From contig NZ_WLYS01000001.1 in assembly GCF_011316935.1 (NCBI RefSeq), forward strand, positions 744,001 to 808,000: DNA of 64,000 nt. Reading direction: 5' to 3'. Position numbers and translations under genes: made by a program. Within the stretch, counting starts at the first letter, position 1. Every line of letters begins with the position of its first letter. This document shows positions 17,273-26,192 of this stretch, in pieces. The notes below the pieces were generated by a model. The model was given only the letters and a program-made list of their open reading frames with translations. It made no database searches and was not told the origin of the DNA. Source of the stretch: Sphingobacterium chungjuense. GTDB lineage: Bacteria; Bacteroidota; Bacteroidia; Sphingobacteriales; Sphingobacteriaceae.

Positions 17273-18916
17273 CTAAGACTCCGATGTTACATCTTCTTCC
17301 ACATTTTTTTCATCTTCGTCCTTATCTGGATCGGCGGTAGCACATTTCAACCCATTTTTTGTCATAATCCATTCGGTCGATTTATGGTTGATACCTGGAT
17401 AGCAATCGTGTATCCATACGCTATTTCTTACGCGATGATCCATATTATTCATAATGGTGACTTTTGTGCCAACGGGTAAGAACACGCTCACGTCGATACG
17501 CTGATCGCGGTACAATTTCTTTTTTGAGCTAAACAAGAAGTGACTGTCAAACACCAAGTTAGAACCATCCTGTTTCATTTGATAAGCGATGTCAGACGCA
17601 TTATCCGAAGCTTGTTTGAAAGTGCGACCTTTTGCCGTATAGTTGTATTGTACAAATGGTTTTTCTAATGAATCCAACGATTCTATACGAATGCTTAAAT
17701 CATCGCGAAGGCTAAATCCATCTTCAATCGCTTTTAGTCGACCGTTGTCAAAATCCTCACTTGAAGCATCGATCACACGCACATCCTTTTCGGAGAATAT
17801 ATAGTTCGAAGCCGATCGCAAAGGTTTCTCCACTTTGATAGTACTTGTTTCTCGGAAGTTTTGAGCAGTAGCCACACAGAAATAGATGATCGCAATGATC
17901 GACAATCCCCAGACAGTTAGCAAGGTAAGCGATGCATAGTTGTTCATCTTTGGCGCTTTAAACAATATCCGTAGCAAAAGGTAAAACAATGCCATAAACG
18001 GAATAAAGTTGGCTAGAAACCCGGCTAGCAATGCTACATAGGCATCCGAAGCATCCAGCAATTCTAGCGGAGGGAAGTGCATATCAGTCTTGAAACCGAT
18101 GAGATATAATCCACAGAATATGAAGAAAATAAATAATCCTAACAAGGTTAGACCAACAGAAATAAGGAGGATTATTCCGAAAAAACGGCCAATAATGCGG
18201 AAAAACGAACCGATAAATGACTCTACAGAACGAGCACCACGACCGAAGTATTCACGAGCGCCCGACAACTGGCCTGACTGTTCATCCATTTCGTAGGATT
18301 TCTTGAAATTTTGCAAGTTAGGTGCCTCGCCACGCATAGCCATCTTATCCGCGCGACTTACTGCTTTGGGCATAAAAATCCATAAGACCACATATAGCAT
18401 AGCGCCAGATCCCGCAAAGAGGAAGAAAGTCAAAAACATGATGCGAACCCACTTCGGCTCAATGCCGAAATAATGTCCCAAACCGCTACATACACCACCT
18501 AAGATCTTGTCATCAGGATCTTTCATCAGTTTTTTGGCAAAGTAGGACGGTTCCACTTTCGGCGCAGACTCTTCTGCGTCTATAGATGGCGCACCCGGAT
18601 CCGCAACAGCATCAGTTGTTGCCGAAAATTCTTCCTCGTCGCTGATTATACCTGCTTCAAAATCACTTACTCGACCCATTTGGGCAATGACTTGATTGAC
18701 ATCGTCAATACCAATCACCTCTTTCTTGCCAGAATGAATGCGTTCGGAAAACATCTCCGCAATGCGGTTCTCAATATCTTCCAATATTTCTTTGCTATCT
18801 TCCGAGCGGCCAAAATGCCGCTTAATGTCGATCATGTACGATCGTAGTATCTCGTATGCATCTTCCTCAATGTGGAAGACGATGCTGTTTATGTTGATGA
18901 TTATAGTCTTATTCAT
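17273..18916 (-). CDS. PspC-domain membrane protein
   Basis: 547 residues. Residues 1-90 form a soluble helical domain (YEILRSYMIDIKRHF, ILEDIENRIAEMFSERI). A PspC domain follows at about 130-195 (DKILGGVCSGLGHYFGIEPKWVR then a long hydrophobic helix), then several more membrane helices and a beta-rich C-terminal tail. PspC proteins sense or respond to envelope stress. It is immediately downstream of a PadR repressor gene (23-base gap), a very common pair in Bacteroidota, so PadR probably controls it. Confidence 0.9.
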   Translation of the reverse strand: MNKTIIININSIVFHIEEDAYEILRSYMIDIKRHFGRSEDSKEILEDIENRIAEMFSERIHSGKKEVIGIDDVNQVIAQMGRVSDFEAGIISDEEEFSATTDAVADPGAPSIDAEESAPKVEPSYFAKKLMKDPDDKILGGVCSGLGHYFGIEPKWVRIMFLTFFLFAGSGAMLYVVLWIFMPKAVSRADKMAMRGEAPNLQNFKKSYEMDEQSGQLSGAREYFGRGARSVESFIGSFFRIIGRFFGIILLISVGLTLLGLFIFFIFCGLYLIGFKTDMHFPPLELLDASDAYVALLAGFLANFIPFMALFYLLLRILFKAPKMNNYASLTLLTVWGLSIIAIIYFCVATAQNFRETSTIKVEKPLRSASNYIFSEKDVRVIDASSEDFDNGRLKAIEDGFSLRDDLSIRIESLDSLEKPFVQYNYTAKGRTFKQASDNASDIAYQMKQDGSNLVFDSHFLFSSKKKLYRDQRIDVSVFLPVGTKVTIMNNMDHRVRNSVWIHDCYPGINHKSTEWIMTKNGLKCATADPDKDEDEKNVEEDVTSES

Positions 18917-18939
18917 GGTTTTAGGGTTTTTAATATCTT

Positions 18940-19275
18940 TTAAATTGCTCTATGTCCTAAGGAAGTTTCTACGGCAAAAAGTAGTTCCTTCCAAGTCACA
19001 TCCAGCTTTTTGAGCACGGCCATGCCTTCTTCGGTGATCTCATAATATTTGCGTGGCGGGCCAGAAGTAGATTCTTTCCAATTGTAGCTCAACAGTCCAT
19101 TGTTTTTAAGTCTGGTTAGTAAAGGGTACAATGTACCTTCCACGATGAGCAACTCCGCTTTCTTCAACTCCGCAATTATATCTGATGCATAGATCTCATT
19201 CCGAGAAATAATCGAAAGAATACAGTATTCCAGTATTCCCTTTCGCATCTGTACTTGTGTGTTTTCAGCTACCAT
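18940..19275 (-). CDS. PadR-family transcriptional repressor
   Basis: 111 residues from ATG 19275; an upstream in-frame start would add 30 residues that cross the promoter and operator, so I reject it. The winged-helix domain is clear: KGILEYCILSIISRNEIYASDII, VEGTLYPLLTRLKNNGLL, and the wing SGPPRKYYEITEEG. Binds DNA as a dimer. First gene of the padR-pspC operon. A perfect inverted repeat upstream is the likely autoregulatory operator. Confidence 0.93.
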   Translation of the reverse strand: MVAENTQVQMRKGILEYCILSIISRNEIYASDIIAELKKAELLIVEGTLYPLLTRLKNNGLLSYNWKESTSGPPRKYYEITEEGMAVLKKLDVTWKELLFAVETSLGHRAI

Positions 19276-19282
19276 AACAATA

Positions 19283-19290
19283 CAAAGATA
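19283..19290 (-). promoter_or_regulatory. -7 box TATCTTTG, 7 nt before the PadR start codon
   Basis: Perfect match on the minus strand. The expected transcription start is within a few bases of the ATG. Confidence 0.65.
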
Positions 19291-19300
19291 TATCTTTAAG

Positions 19301-19327
19301 ACAGTACTTTGCAATACATAGTACTGT
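19301..19327. promoter_or_regulatory. Probable PadR operator
   Basis: Perfect inverted repeat ACAGTACT-N11-AGTACTGT, covering the stretch where the -33 element of the padR promoter should be. Position and symmetry fit autorepression by a dimeric winged-helix protein; assignment to PadR is inference. Confidence 0.65.
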
Positions 19328-19475
19328 ATAAAATTATATATTTTTTCTAAATCACTGATTATCAAACAAATAATTTTTAAAACAAAATAAATCGTAGGAT
19401 GTCGCCTGTGGCGTAAAACCGATAAAATTCGTTAAACACTTTTTTCTTTAGCATATAAAGCCGACTTTTACGGCT

Positions 19476-19853
19476 ATGCGATTTATTCTAAGCTATTCCT
19501 GGGCATTCCTATGGAGCATCTGTATGTTGTACCTCATGTTAAAATCGCCCAGCAACGATCTTCCCATACCACTTTACGAAGGTTTTGATAAGATTGCTCA
19601 TTGCGGCAGTTTCTTTTTGCTTACTGCATTGTTTCTGTACGGCGCAATCGCTAATACGAAGGGTATGGCGCGAAAGTATCTTACCGCATTTTGGGTTTTG
19701 TTAGGAACAGGTTCATTTGCTTTTTTAACCGAGTTTGCACAGTATTACTTTACCAGTACGCGGCAAGCAGATTGGTGGGATATCTTTGCAGATGCTGTTG
19801 GTATCGGCATGGCATTATTTTCTTACTTGCTATTCTACCGAAAACGATTTTAG
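19476..19853 (+). CDS. VanZ-like membrane protein
   Basis: 125 residues with four hydrophobic segments. The family pattern is seen in DKIAHCGSFFLLTALFLYGA and in the later FLTEFAQYYF..RQADWWDIFADAVG, where the conserved acidic E, and D-x-x-D/N residues recur. Named after the teicoplanin-resistance protein VanZ; most members have no proven role. Single gene, between divergent padR and convergent comF. Confidence 0.85.
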   Translation: MRFILSYSWAFLWSICMLYLMLKSPSNDLPIPLYEGFDKIAHCGSFFLLTALFLYGAIANTKGMARKYLTAFWVLLGTGSFAFLTEFAQYYFTSTRQADWWDIFADAVGIGMALFSYLLFYRKRF

Positions 19854-19915
19854 AGGTTCATAACGGAACTACTTTAAAAGATTTCCTTTAACTTTTCGTG
19901 ATTACGCTTTCAGGC

Positions 19916-20617
19916 TTATGCGCGTGCTATGGTGACGATCGACACCGTGCAGCCCAAACCATCTATTAGCTGTTGTGCGGCAGCGGCAATGGTGGCGCCT
20001 GTTGTGATGACATCATCGACCAGTAGCACGTGGTTTGGAGTTTGTTTTCCACCTGTTTGCGGTACAAAAGCAAAGGCATTTTCCACGTTATCATAACGAT
20101 CTATTCGCGATTTGCGTGTTTGAGACACGGAGTTCACCGTACGCTTTAAACACGTCGTGTCGAATGGAATATTTAACGCTTCACTGAGGCCTATTGCAAA
20201 ATATTCGGATTGATTGTAGCCACGTTTTCTTTTTTTGATGGAGTGAATGGGAATGGGCACAATAACATCTACTCTATCTACAATCGGGTTTTCTAGCAGT
20301 ATTTCACCGTACATCTTTCCGAGATAGATTCCGATTTCAGGCTGTTGGTCATATTTGAGCTGGTGAATAATTCGCTGTACGCGGGATGATTTGGAAAGCG
20401 TCAACATCGACGCGGCATATTGAAATTTGACTTTGCCCCACAACTGTTTCGCCGTTTCATTTTCGGTATCCTTGTGGTGGTCGGTTTGGGGTAAATGGTA
20501 CAAGCAAGTACTGCAGAGTATGTGTTCCTGATGGATCAAAACGGTATCACATCCTGCACAACGCTGTGGAAACAGAATGTGTAATAATCCATGCCAATAC
20601 CGATCCAATTTGTACAT
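19916..20617 (-). CDS. ComF-family phosphoribosyltransferase-like protein
   Basis: 233 residues. Four cysteines near the N-terminus (C20, C23, C35, C38) form a zinc-ribbon-like module; the phosphoribosyltransferase PRPP loop VLLVDDVITTGAT is at 197-209. Homologues (ComF, GntX) take part in DNA uptake or recombination-linked metabolism, but the reaction is unknown. Follows rlmN on the same strand with a 35-base gap. Confidence 0.92.
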   Translation of the reverse strand: MYKLDRYWHGLLHILFPQRCAGCDTVLIHQEHILCSTCLYHLPQTDHHKDTENETAKQLWGKVKFQYAASMLTLSKSSRVQRIIHQLKYDQQPEIGIYLGKMYGEILLENPIVDRVDVIVPIPIHSIKKRKRGYNQSEYFAIGLSEALNIPFDTTCLKRTVNSVSQTRKSRIDRYDNVENAFAFVPQTGGKQTPNHVLLVDDVITTGATIAAAAQQLIDGLGCTVSIVTIARA

Positions 20618-20652
20618 AATGGATACATGAATACTGCCACGGAAAATACGAT

Positions 20653-21717
20653 TTATACCTCCTCAGCAGTTTTATCTTTAATAGCCAATTGACCGCAGGC
20701 CGCGTCAATATCTTTCCCCCTACTACGTCTTACATTGGTCACCACGCCTTGGTTACGCAAATAATCCGCAAATACGTCAATTTTATCTGCCTCTGCATTC
20801 ACAAAATCAGCCAACGCAATCGGGTTGTACTCAATGATATTGACCTTACAAGGGATATGTTTACAGAATTTCGCTAGATCCTTAGCATCTTCCAACTCAT
20901 CGTTGAAGTTATGAAACACGATGTACTCGAATGTGACCGCATTCTTAGTTTTGGCGTAGTAATATTTGAGCGCTTCTGCCAATGCTTTCAACGTATTTTG
21001 CTCGTTAATCGGCATGATTTCGTTGCGCTTCTCATCGTTGGCCGCATGCAGGGAAAGCGCCAGATTGAACCGTACTTCATCGTCACCCAATTTTTTGATC
21101 ATCTTAGCAATACCCGCCGTACTTACTGTAATCCGTTTAGCGGCCATATTCAGACCAGTTGGTGACGTGATGCGCTCGATAGATTTCATCATATTGGCAT
21201 AGTTGAGCAGCGGCTCGCCCATACCCATGTATACGATGTTAGATAACGGTTGTTGATAATGGTCTTCAGCTTGTTTGGCAATCAAGACCACTTGATCATA
21301 GATCTCATCGGCATTCAGATTGCGCTTGCGATCCATGTATCCTGTTGCGCAGAATTTGCAGGTGAGACTACAGCCTACTTGCGAACTCACACAAGCCGTC
21401 ATCCGTGAATCAGCTGGAATCAGTACGCCTTCGATCACATTACCATCATATAGTGTAAAGGTGCTTTTGATGGTCTTATCGTTACTGATCTGCGATTGAC
21501 GCACTTGTGCCGCATTGATCGTAAAATTGGTTTTGAGGTTTTCGCGCAGCGCCTTACTTAGGTTGCTCATCTCGTCAAAAGAGGTACATGATTTTTGCCA
21601 TAGCCACTCATATATCTGCTTTGCGCGAAACGCCTGCTCCCCCATCTCCGTAAGCTTGACCTTTAGCTGATCAACACTCAAACTTCTGATATCCACCAAT
21701 TTTACATTATCTTTCAC
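20653..21717 (-). CDS. rlmN: Dual-specificity RNA methyltransferase RlmN
   Basis: Radical-SAM enzyme that methylates C2 of A2503 in 23S rRNA and A37 in some tRNAs. 354 residues; the 4Fe-4S ligands are C116, C120 and C123 in GCSLTCKFCATG, and the methyl-carrying cysteine is near 341 in IDAACGQL. The start is GTG at 21717, 5 bases after a perfect -7 box, and no other start codon fits the conserved N-terminus (VKLVDIRSLS). Confidence 0.97.
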   Translation of the reverse strand: MKDNVKLVDIRSLSVDQLKVKLTEMGEQAFRAKQIYEWLWQKSCTSFDEMSNLSKALRENLKTNFTINAAQVRQSQISNDKTIKSTFTLYDGNVIEGVLIPADSRMTACVSSQVGCSLTCKFCATGYMDRKRNLNADEIYDQVVLIAKQAEDHYQQPLSNIVYMGMGEPLLNYANMMKSIERITSPTGLNMAAKRITVSTAGIAKMIKKLGDDEVRFNLALSLHAANDEKRNEIMPINEQNTLKALAEALKYYYAKTKNAVTFEYIVFHNFNDELEDAKDLAKFCKHIPCKVNIIEYNPIALADFVNAEADKIDVFADYLRNQGVVTNVRRSRGKDIDAACGQLAIKDKTAEEV

Positions 21718-21722
21718 AAGGG

Positions 21723-21730
21723 CAAAGATA
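21723..21730 (-). promoter_or_regulatory. -7 box TATCTTTG, 5 nt before the rlmN GTG start
   Basis: Perfect TAnnTTTG on the minus strand. With a GTG start this would be an unusual leaderless or near-leaderless message. Confidence 0.65.
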
Positions 21731-21763
21731 CAGAAAGCCCGTCAAACCTTTGACATTCCTCGC

Positions 21764-21771
21764 TAATTTTG
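21764..21771 (+). promoter_or_regulatory. -7 box TAATTTTG of the SMP-30-like gene
   Basis: Perfect TAnnTTTG, 31 bases before the start codon, divergent from the rlmN promoter. Confidence 0.5.
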
Positions 21772-21802
21772 ATAAATTAGGACATTTACAAAACACACTA
21801 CC

Positions 21803-22630
21803 ATGAAAAAGACATTGGCATTACTCGCTCTTTCTGCACTGACCTATTCCGCTCAGGCACAGCACAAACTAGAAAAATTGTGGGAATCCACCGAGCAATT
21901 ACCCGTCCCAGAATCGGTATTGCCACATACTGCGCAATCCACCCTTTTGGTTTCGTTGATCGATGGTGGCGGTAGTGAAAAAGACGGCAAAGGCGGTGTT
22001 GCCGTATTGCATGCTGACGGTAAAATGAAAGATGCTACTTGGGTGTCAGGTCTGCACGCCCCAAAAGGAATGGCTATGCACGGCAATCGCTTATATATTG
22101 CCGATATTACGGATGTGGTTGTAGTGGATATGTCGAATGGCAAAGTGCTGAAAAAAATCCCTGTAGCAGGTGCTACATTCCTGAATGACGTGACTGCCGA
22201 TGCGAAAGGACGTGTATTTGTATCTGACACACGCGAGCATAAAGTGTATCTGATCGAGAATGACAAAGCGTCTGTGTATTTGGAAGACGCCAATAATGCG
22301 AATGGCGTTCGCGTAATCGGAGATGCACTGTATGTGTTAGCTGGTAAGGAACTGTGGAAAGTGGATCAAGCCAAAAACAAGACCGTCATTACCAAAGATT
22401 TGGAAGAAGGTGGTGATGGCTTGGAGCCAGTCGGCAATGGCGATTTCTTAGTCACTTGCTGGCCTGGATTGATCTATTATGTGAAAGCAGATGGCACGTT
22501 GGAACAACTGCTTGATGTGCGTGGTAAAATGAACACGGCCGACTTGGGTTTTGATGCAAAAACGAAGACATTATACATCCCTACATTCAACAACAATAGC
22601 GTAGTCGCGTATAAGTTGGTTAAAAAATAA
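21803..22630 (+). CDS. Secreted SMP-30/gluconolactonase-like beta-propeller
   Basis: 275 residues with signal peptide MKKTLALLALSALTYSAQAQ. Repeating blade motifs (AKGRVFVSDTREHKVYLIEN, ANGVRVIGDALYVLAG, DGLEPVGNGDFLVTCW) match the SMP-30/gluconolactonase/LRE fold. Members hydrolyse sugar lactones or are simply binding propellers; the substrate cannot be told. The last 11 bases overlap the 3' end of the convergent porin gene. Confidence 0.82.
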   Translation: MKKTLALLALSALTYSAQAQHKLEKLWESTEQLPVPESVLPHTAQSTLLVSLIDGGGSEKDGKGGVAVLHADGKMKDATWVSGLHAPKGMAMHGNRLYIADITDVVVVDMSNGKVLKKIPVAGATFLNDVTADAKGRVFVSDTREHKVYLIENDKASVYLEDANNANGVRVIGDALYVLAGKELWKVDQAKNKTVITKDLEEGGDGLEPVGNGDFLVTCWPGLIYYVKADGTLEQLLDVRGKMNTADLGFDAKTKTLYIPTFNNNSVVAYKLVKK

Positions 22631-23945
22631 ATCCGATGCCGGTCTCTACAATGTTGGAGACCGGATTTGGATCCAATGGCGACTTGTTTCGTCGGTACTG
22701 GTAATTCGCTTTCAGCACTATGTTTTCTTTCGTGTTGAAATTAACGCCCAATGTAGTTATGCTCAAATTGCTTTCTACCCGTGGTAAGCTTTGCAGCAAT
22801 GGATTTACCTGCTGATGCGTATTGAGGCGTTCGTACCTTCCAAACAGGCTTAGTTTCATCTCGTGAGAGTCGAATAAAAACGAGGATCGATGCGGACGTT
22901 GACTTGCCGGCCGCCGGCGCAGATATGGCAAAATATCGCTACCTAATTCGAAGAGATAGCCGTATGTATTGCTTCCCAAAACCTGACCACCATTATCAGA
23001 GTGTTCAGCGGTCTGCTGGTATATTTTTTCCGTATCACTCAATGTACCGTAAGTGCCTAATGCCACAAATCGAAAAGTGCGCCAATGGTATGTTCCATAG
23101 GCCGTTGTTAAGTTAATTCTGCCTTTTACATCTTCCTCACGATCGTTGATTCGCACAGCATTCCCCTGACCTGAATTGCCATAGTAGCCTGATACAGAAA
23201 GTGTGGCTCCGGGCAGTCCGTGATAATTTACTTGTGGATTGATAGCGAGCGAACGAGGCACTCCCAATCGAATTTCGCGACCTTGTCTGATCCAACTTCC
23301 TCCCATAAAATCTTCACTATTAAGCCCCTGCGACAAACCCAAGGCATAGCTCCAATCTTTCGAAATATTGCCATAAAACATCGCTCCAAACTCAATCCAA
23401 GTGGAAGGGGTAATCAATCGCTCGACATCGGAGCGGTTTACGGAATAGAACATAACAGGCTCATCATTATTATTGACATACCCGATGGTTAGCGGATAAA
23501 AACCCACACGTGCTTTCAAATAATCGGCATAGAGATAGTCTATAAAAGCTTCTATCAAAAACTCTTGGTTGGTATTGCCATCACGATCATGCATAAATTC
23601 TATTTGGAACTCCGAATTCCAAATGAGTTTGTCCGTGAGGCGATATCCGAAAAACGTAGAGTATCGATACAAGCCAGAGTAGTAGAGTTCCAAATCTCCT
23701 ACATCTGCATTTACATTTTGTTGTACCGGAACGTAGTTAAATTCTCCAAAACCGCCAACAGACCAGCGTTTTTCAGAGAAAAAGATTTTGGATGCGGCCA
23801 AAGCTAAGCCCGGCTGTTGCTGAAAACGCGGTTTGTCTACATCGGTGGTATCGCTGTGATTAACTAGCGTATCCCTTTGCACTTGACCTACCGTCTTCGC
23901 ACAAAAAATAAACGCTGTAGCAATGGTGAAAAAAATGTTCCGCAT
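22620..23945 (-). CDS. Porin-like outer-membrane protein
   Basis: 441 residues from ATG 23945, giving a signal peptide ending KTVGQ; an ATG-like start 21 bases upstream is possible but gives a poorer signal. The protein is beta-strand rich with an OprO/OprP-type layout: WSVGGFGEFNYVPVQ, LIWNSEFQIEFMHD, ARVGFYPLTIGYVNN, and a final strand ending GIGFIF typical of outer-membrane insertion. Substrate unknown. Confidence 0.78.
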   Translation of the reverse strand: MRNIFFTIATAFIFCAKTVGQVQRDTLVNHSDTTDVDKPRFQQQPGLALAASKIFFSEKRWSVGGFGEFNYVPVQQNVNADVGDLELYYSGLYRYSTFFGYRLTDKLIWNSEFQIEFMHDRDGNTNQEFLIEAFIDYLYADYLKARVGFYPLTIGYVNNNDEPVMFYSVNRSDVERLITPSTWIEFGAMFYGNISKDWSYALGLSQGLNSEDFMGGSWIRQGREIRLGVPRSLAINPQVNYHGLPGATLSVSGYYGNSGQGNAVRINDREEDVKGRINLTTAYGTYHWRTFRFVALGTYGTLSDTEKIYQQTAEHSDNGGQVLGSNTYGYLFELGSDILPYLRRRPASQRPHRSSFLFDSHEMKLSLFGRYERLNTHQQVNPLLQSLPRVESNLSITTLGVNFNTKENIVLKANYQYRRNKSPLDPNPVSNIVETGIGFIF

Positions 23946-23983
23946 AAATAGCCCTCCTAACCTCAAATATTCAATTCCGCGTG

Positions 23984-23991
23984 CAAAGTTA
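23984..23991 (-). promoter_or_regulatory. -7 box TAACTTTG of the porin gene
   Basis: Perfect TAnnTTTG on the minus strand, about 38 bases before ATG 23945. Confidence 0.5.
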
Positions 23992-24060
23992 GCTTTTAAT
24001 TACAAAACGCACATCAATTAAGGTAAAAAGTTTAAGTAATAGCATAATATATCGTATATA

Positions 24061-24106
24061 TAAAAATGTCATTCTACTGGTGCTCTTCATCATCAGTAGA
24101 ATGACA
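24061..24106 (-). terminator. Terminator of the susCD operon
   Basis: Perfect 13-bp stem (TGTCATTCTACTG / CAGTAGAATGACA) with a 14-base loop; on the minus strand it is followed by TTTTTA. Confidence 0.88.
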
Positions 24107-24158
24107 GGTCAAAGATCGAGGTGGTTCGCACGATCTTTCTTCGCTACGAAATACGGGC

Positions 24159-26174
24159 TTATTCCGTTCTATCTTCGTCGGCTACCGCTTCTTGCCAAGT
24201 GCTCCATTTGGCTACACCGGCATCATAACCGTCGTAACCGAAATTTTGACTAAGAACACCTTTGGTATTCGCTGTTATAGCAGCGTAGGGTATCGGCCAA
24301 TACATGTTTTTCTTGTCCATTGTGTAATTCGGATTACTATTTCCGGTAGCGTTGATCTGGATCGGACCTTTGTTGTACATGCTATAATGGTTGATGCGCT
24401 GATACCAGTAACTTCCGCCTGCATCATCCGTACCCGACTGCTTATCAAAGTTTGCCAAGCTGTAGGTATTTCCCCATTCGTCGGGTCTGCCGCTACGTGC
24501 TAAACAAAGTGAAACGCGTTTCAACTCCACATTGCGCCACTCTTCCCAATACAATTCCCGCGCGCGCTCATTCATAATATCGCCGATAGTAACCGCACCT
24601 TGGTACAGTTGTGTACATTGGGCTCGCTGGCGAATGATGTTCAAATCATCTTTAATTGTTCCATCGTTCGGGTTAAGATAATATTTGGCTTCGGCGCGTA
24701 GTAAATAGGCTTCTGCCAAGCGATACAAGTACCAATCGGCAATTCCACCATTAGTCGCTCCGCGCAAACCATCAGAACCGACAATGTTGGCTTCATTCAC
24801 CGGGTCATTCAAAAAGAACTTGTAGTGCGGCACATCAAACCACCGACGAATGGTATCGCTGCATAATAATGCACCCGTAGTAGGATGAAATAGGGTTAGG
24901 TTTTGGCCAAACTGCGCAGAAGCTTTATTATTCACTTTATAATCTTCCATCCGTATCCAGTTACCGCTGCTCGAGCTGTGGCGAAGATCGGTCGCGTCCA
25001 CTTGTCCATTCACATTCCATACCGCATGTGTCTGAAAGTAAGTAGGACGAAATGTCGATATGCCTCGTCCAAAAGAACGCATATAATCGTATAGTGGATT
25101 ATAGTCGCCGCTATTACGACGGACATTCAGCATCGCTTGGCGACCATCAGGCGCTTGTACACGATTGTCGAACACAAATGGATATAAGATTCGCATCGTC
25201 AACATTTGGGAGAAGGATTCGGCATCAGAGCCTCGGTTTGGCATTCCCATAATGACTTCTCTGTTCGCCGCGATTAGTTTATTTTCAGCACGGTGCATAT
25301 CCCAGATCACATTTCTAGTGATCGGCCAAGTACGCGCTTCACCACCCGGATTGAAGGTTCCAAACGTATTGGTCATCAAGGAATATCCCGATTGATTAAT
25401 GAGAATATCAGTTTGATCTTTCGCTTTCTGGTATTCGCCCATCGCCAAATAAAGCTTTGTCAACAACATCCGACAAGCGCCTTTATTCACTAAACCAATC
25501 AGATTAGTTTCCTGCTGCGTAGGCACCCATTCGACCGCAAATTCCATATCTTGAATCAACATCTGCAAAATGGCATCGCGCTCCGTACTGCGGTAGTTCT
25601 GCTTCGGCACTTCCAGTAGCTTGCTGACTAATGGAATATCACCAAATTGGAATACCAAAGCCATATACCGAAAGGCGCGATGAAAATAGGCTCTGCCTTT
25701 GTAGGCATTTTTAATATTTTCGTCCAAACCCTCAACTCGATCGACAAATTGGATAATGGTATTGGCATACGAGATTCCTTTGTATGTTTCTTGCCAATAA
25801 TACCAGATACTGTTAGTTCTGTCCAAGTTTTGCAACCCAGTTTCGCTGGTTGGCGTTAGCATATTAGCCACGTCACATAGCATATTTCGCTTATCCGTTG
25901 CGCCAGCAACCATCAGTTCCGAGAAGATATATTCTGTACCCAGCGTGAGCATCTCATTGTGCTCGGTAGCCCAATATAGTTTAAGGTGACGATCACAAAT
26001 GGCCATGGCAGACATCAATCCTGATTCCGTAGAAAAAGTCGCTGCGGGCTCATAGATCGATAAGGGATTTGGTTTCAAAAAATCTTTGGAACAACTGCTA
26101 ATTAACATGATCCCACCTAATATCGCGGCTATGCTGTACGACAGGCGGCTAGATCGTTGATGAATATTTTTCAT
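24159..26174 (-). CDS. SusD/RagB-family nutrient-binding outer-membrane lipoprotein
   Basis: 671 residues with lipobox LISS-C28. SusD proteins form a lid over a SusC barrel and bind glycans or other large nutrients at the cell surface. The helical TPR-like body (YKGISYANTIIQFVDRV, NAYKGRAYFHRAFRYMALV, RLAEAYLLRAEAKYYLN) and the NIIRQRA block are typical. Lies 18 bases behind susC. No glycosidase, sulfatase or peptidase is nearby, so the substrate cannot be inferred. Confidence 0.95.
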   Translation of the reverse strand: MKNIHQRSSRLSYSIAAILGGIMLISSCSKDFLKPNPLSIYEPAATFSTESGLMSAMAICDRHLKLYWATEHNEMLTLGTEYIFSELMVAGATDKRNMLCDVANMLTPTSETGLQNLDRTNSIWYYWQETYKGISYANTIIQFVDRVEGLDENIKNAYKGRAYFHRAFRYMALVFQFGDIPLVSKLLEVPKQNYRSTERDAILQMLIQDMEFAVEWVPTQQETNLIGLVNKGACRMLLTKLYLAMGEYQKAKDQTDILINQSGYSLMTNTFGTFNPGGEARTWPITRNVIWDMHRAENKLIAANREVIMGMPNRGSDAESFSQMLTMRILYPFVFDNRVQAPDGRQAMLNVRRNSGDYNPLYDYMRSFGRGISTFRPTYFQTHAVWNVNGQVDATDLRHSSSSGNWIRMEDYKVNNKASAQFGQNLTLFHPTTGALLCSDTIRRWFDVPHYKFFLNDPVNEANIVGSDGLRGATNGGIADWYLYRLAEAYLLRAEAKYYLNPNDGTIKDDLNIIRQRAQCTQLYQGAVTIGDIMNERARELYWEEWRNVELKRVSLCLARSGRPDEWGNTYSLANFDKQSGTDDAGGSYWYQRINHYSMYNKGPIQINATGNSNPNYTMDKKNMYWPIPYAAITANTKGVLSQNFGYDGYDAGVAKWSTWQEAVADEDRTE

Positions 26175-26192
26175 GATAAAGTATTTTAAAAT

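Noticed and set aside
22640-22670. CCGGTCTC / GAGACCGG hairpin at the convergent gene ends as a bidirectional terminator
   Set aside because: The stem is good but no T run follows on either strand, and it lies in the coding end of the porin gene.
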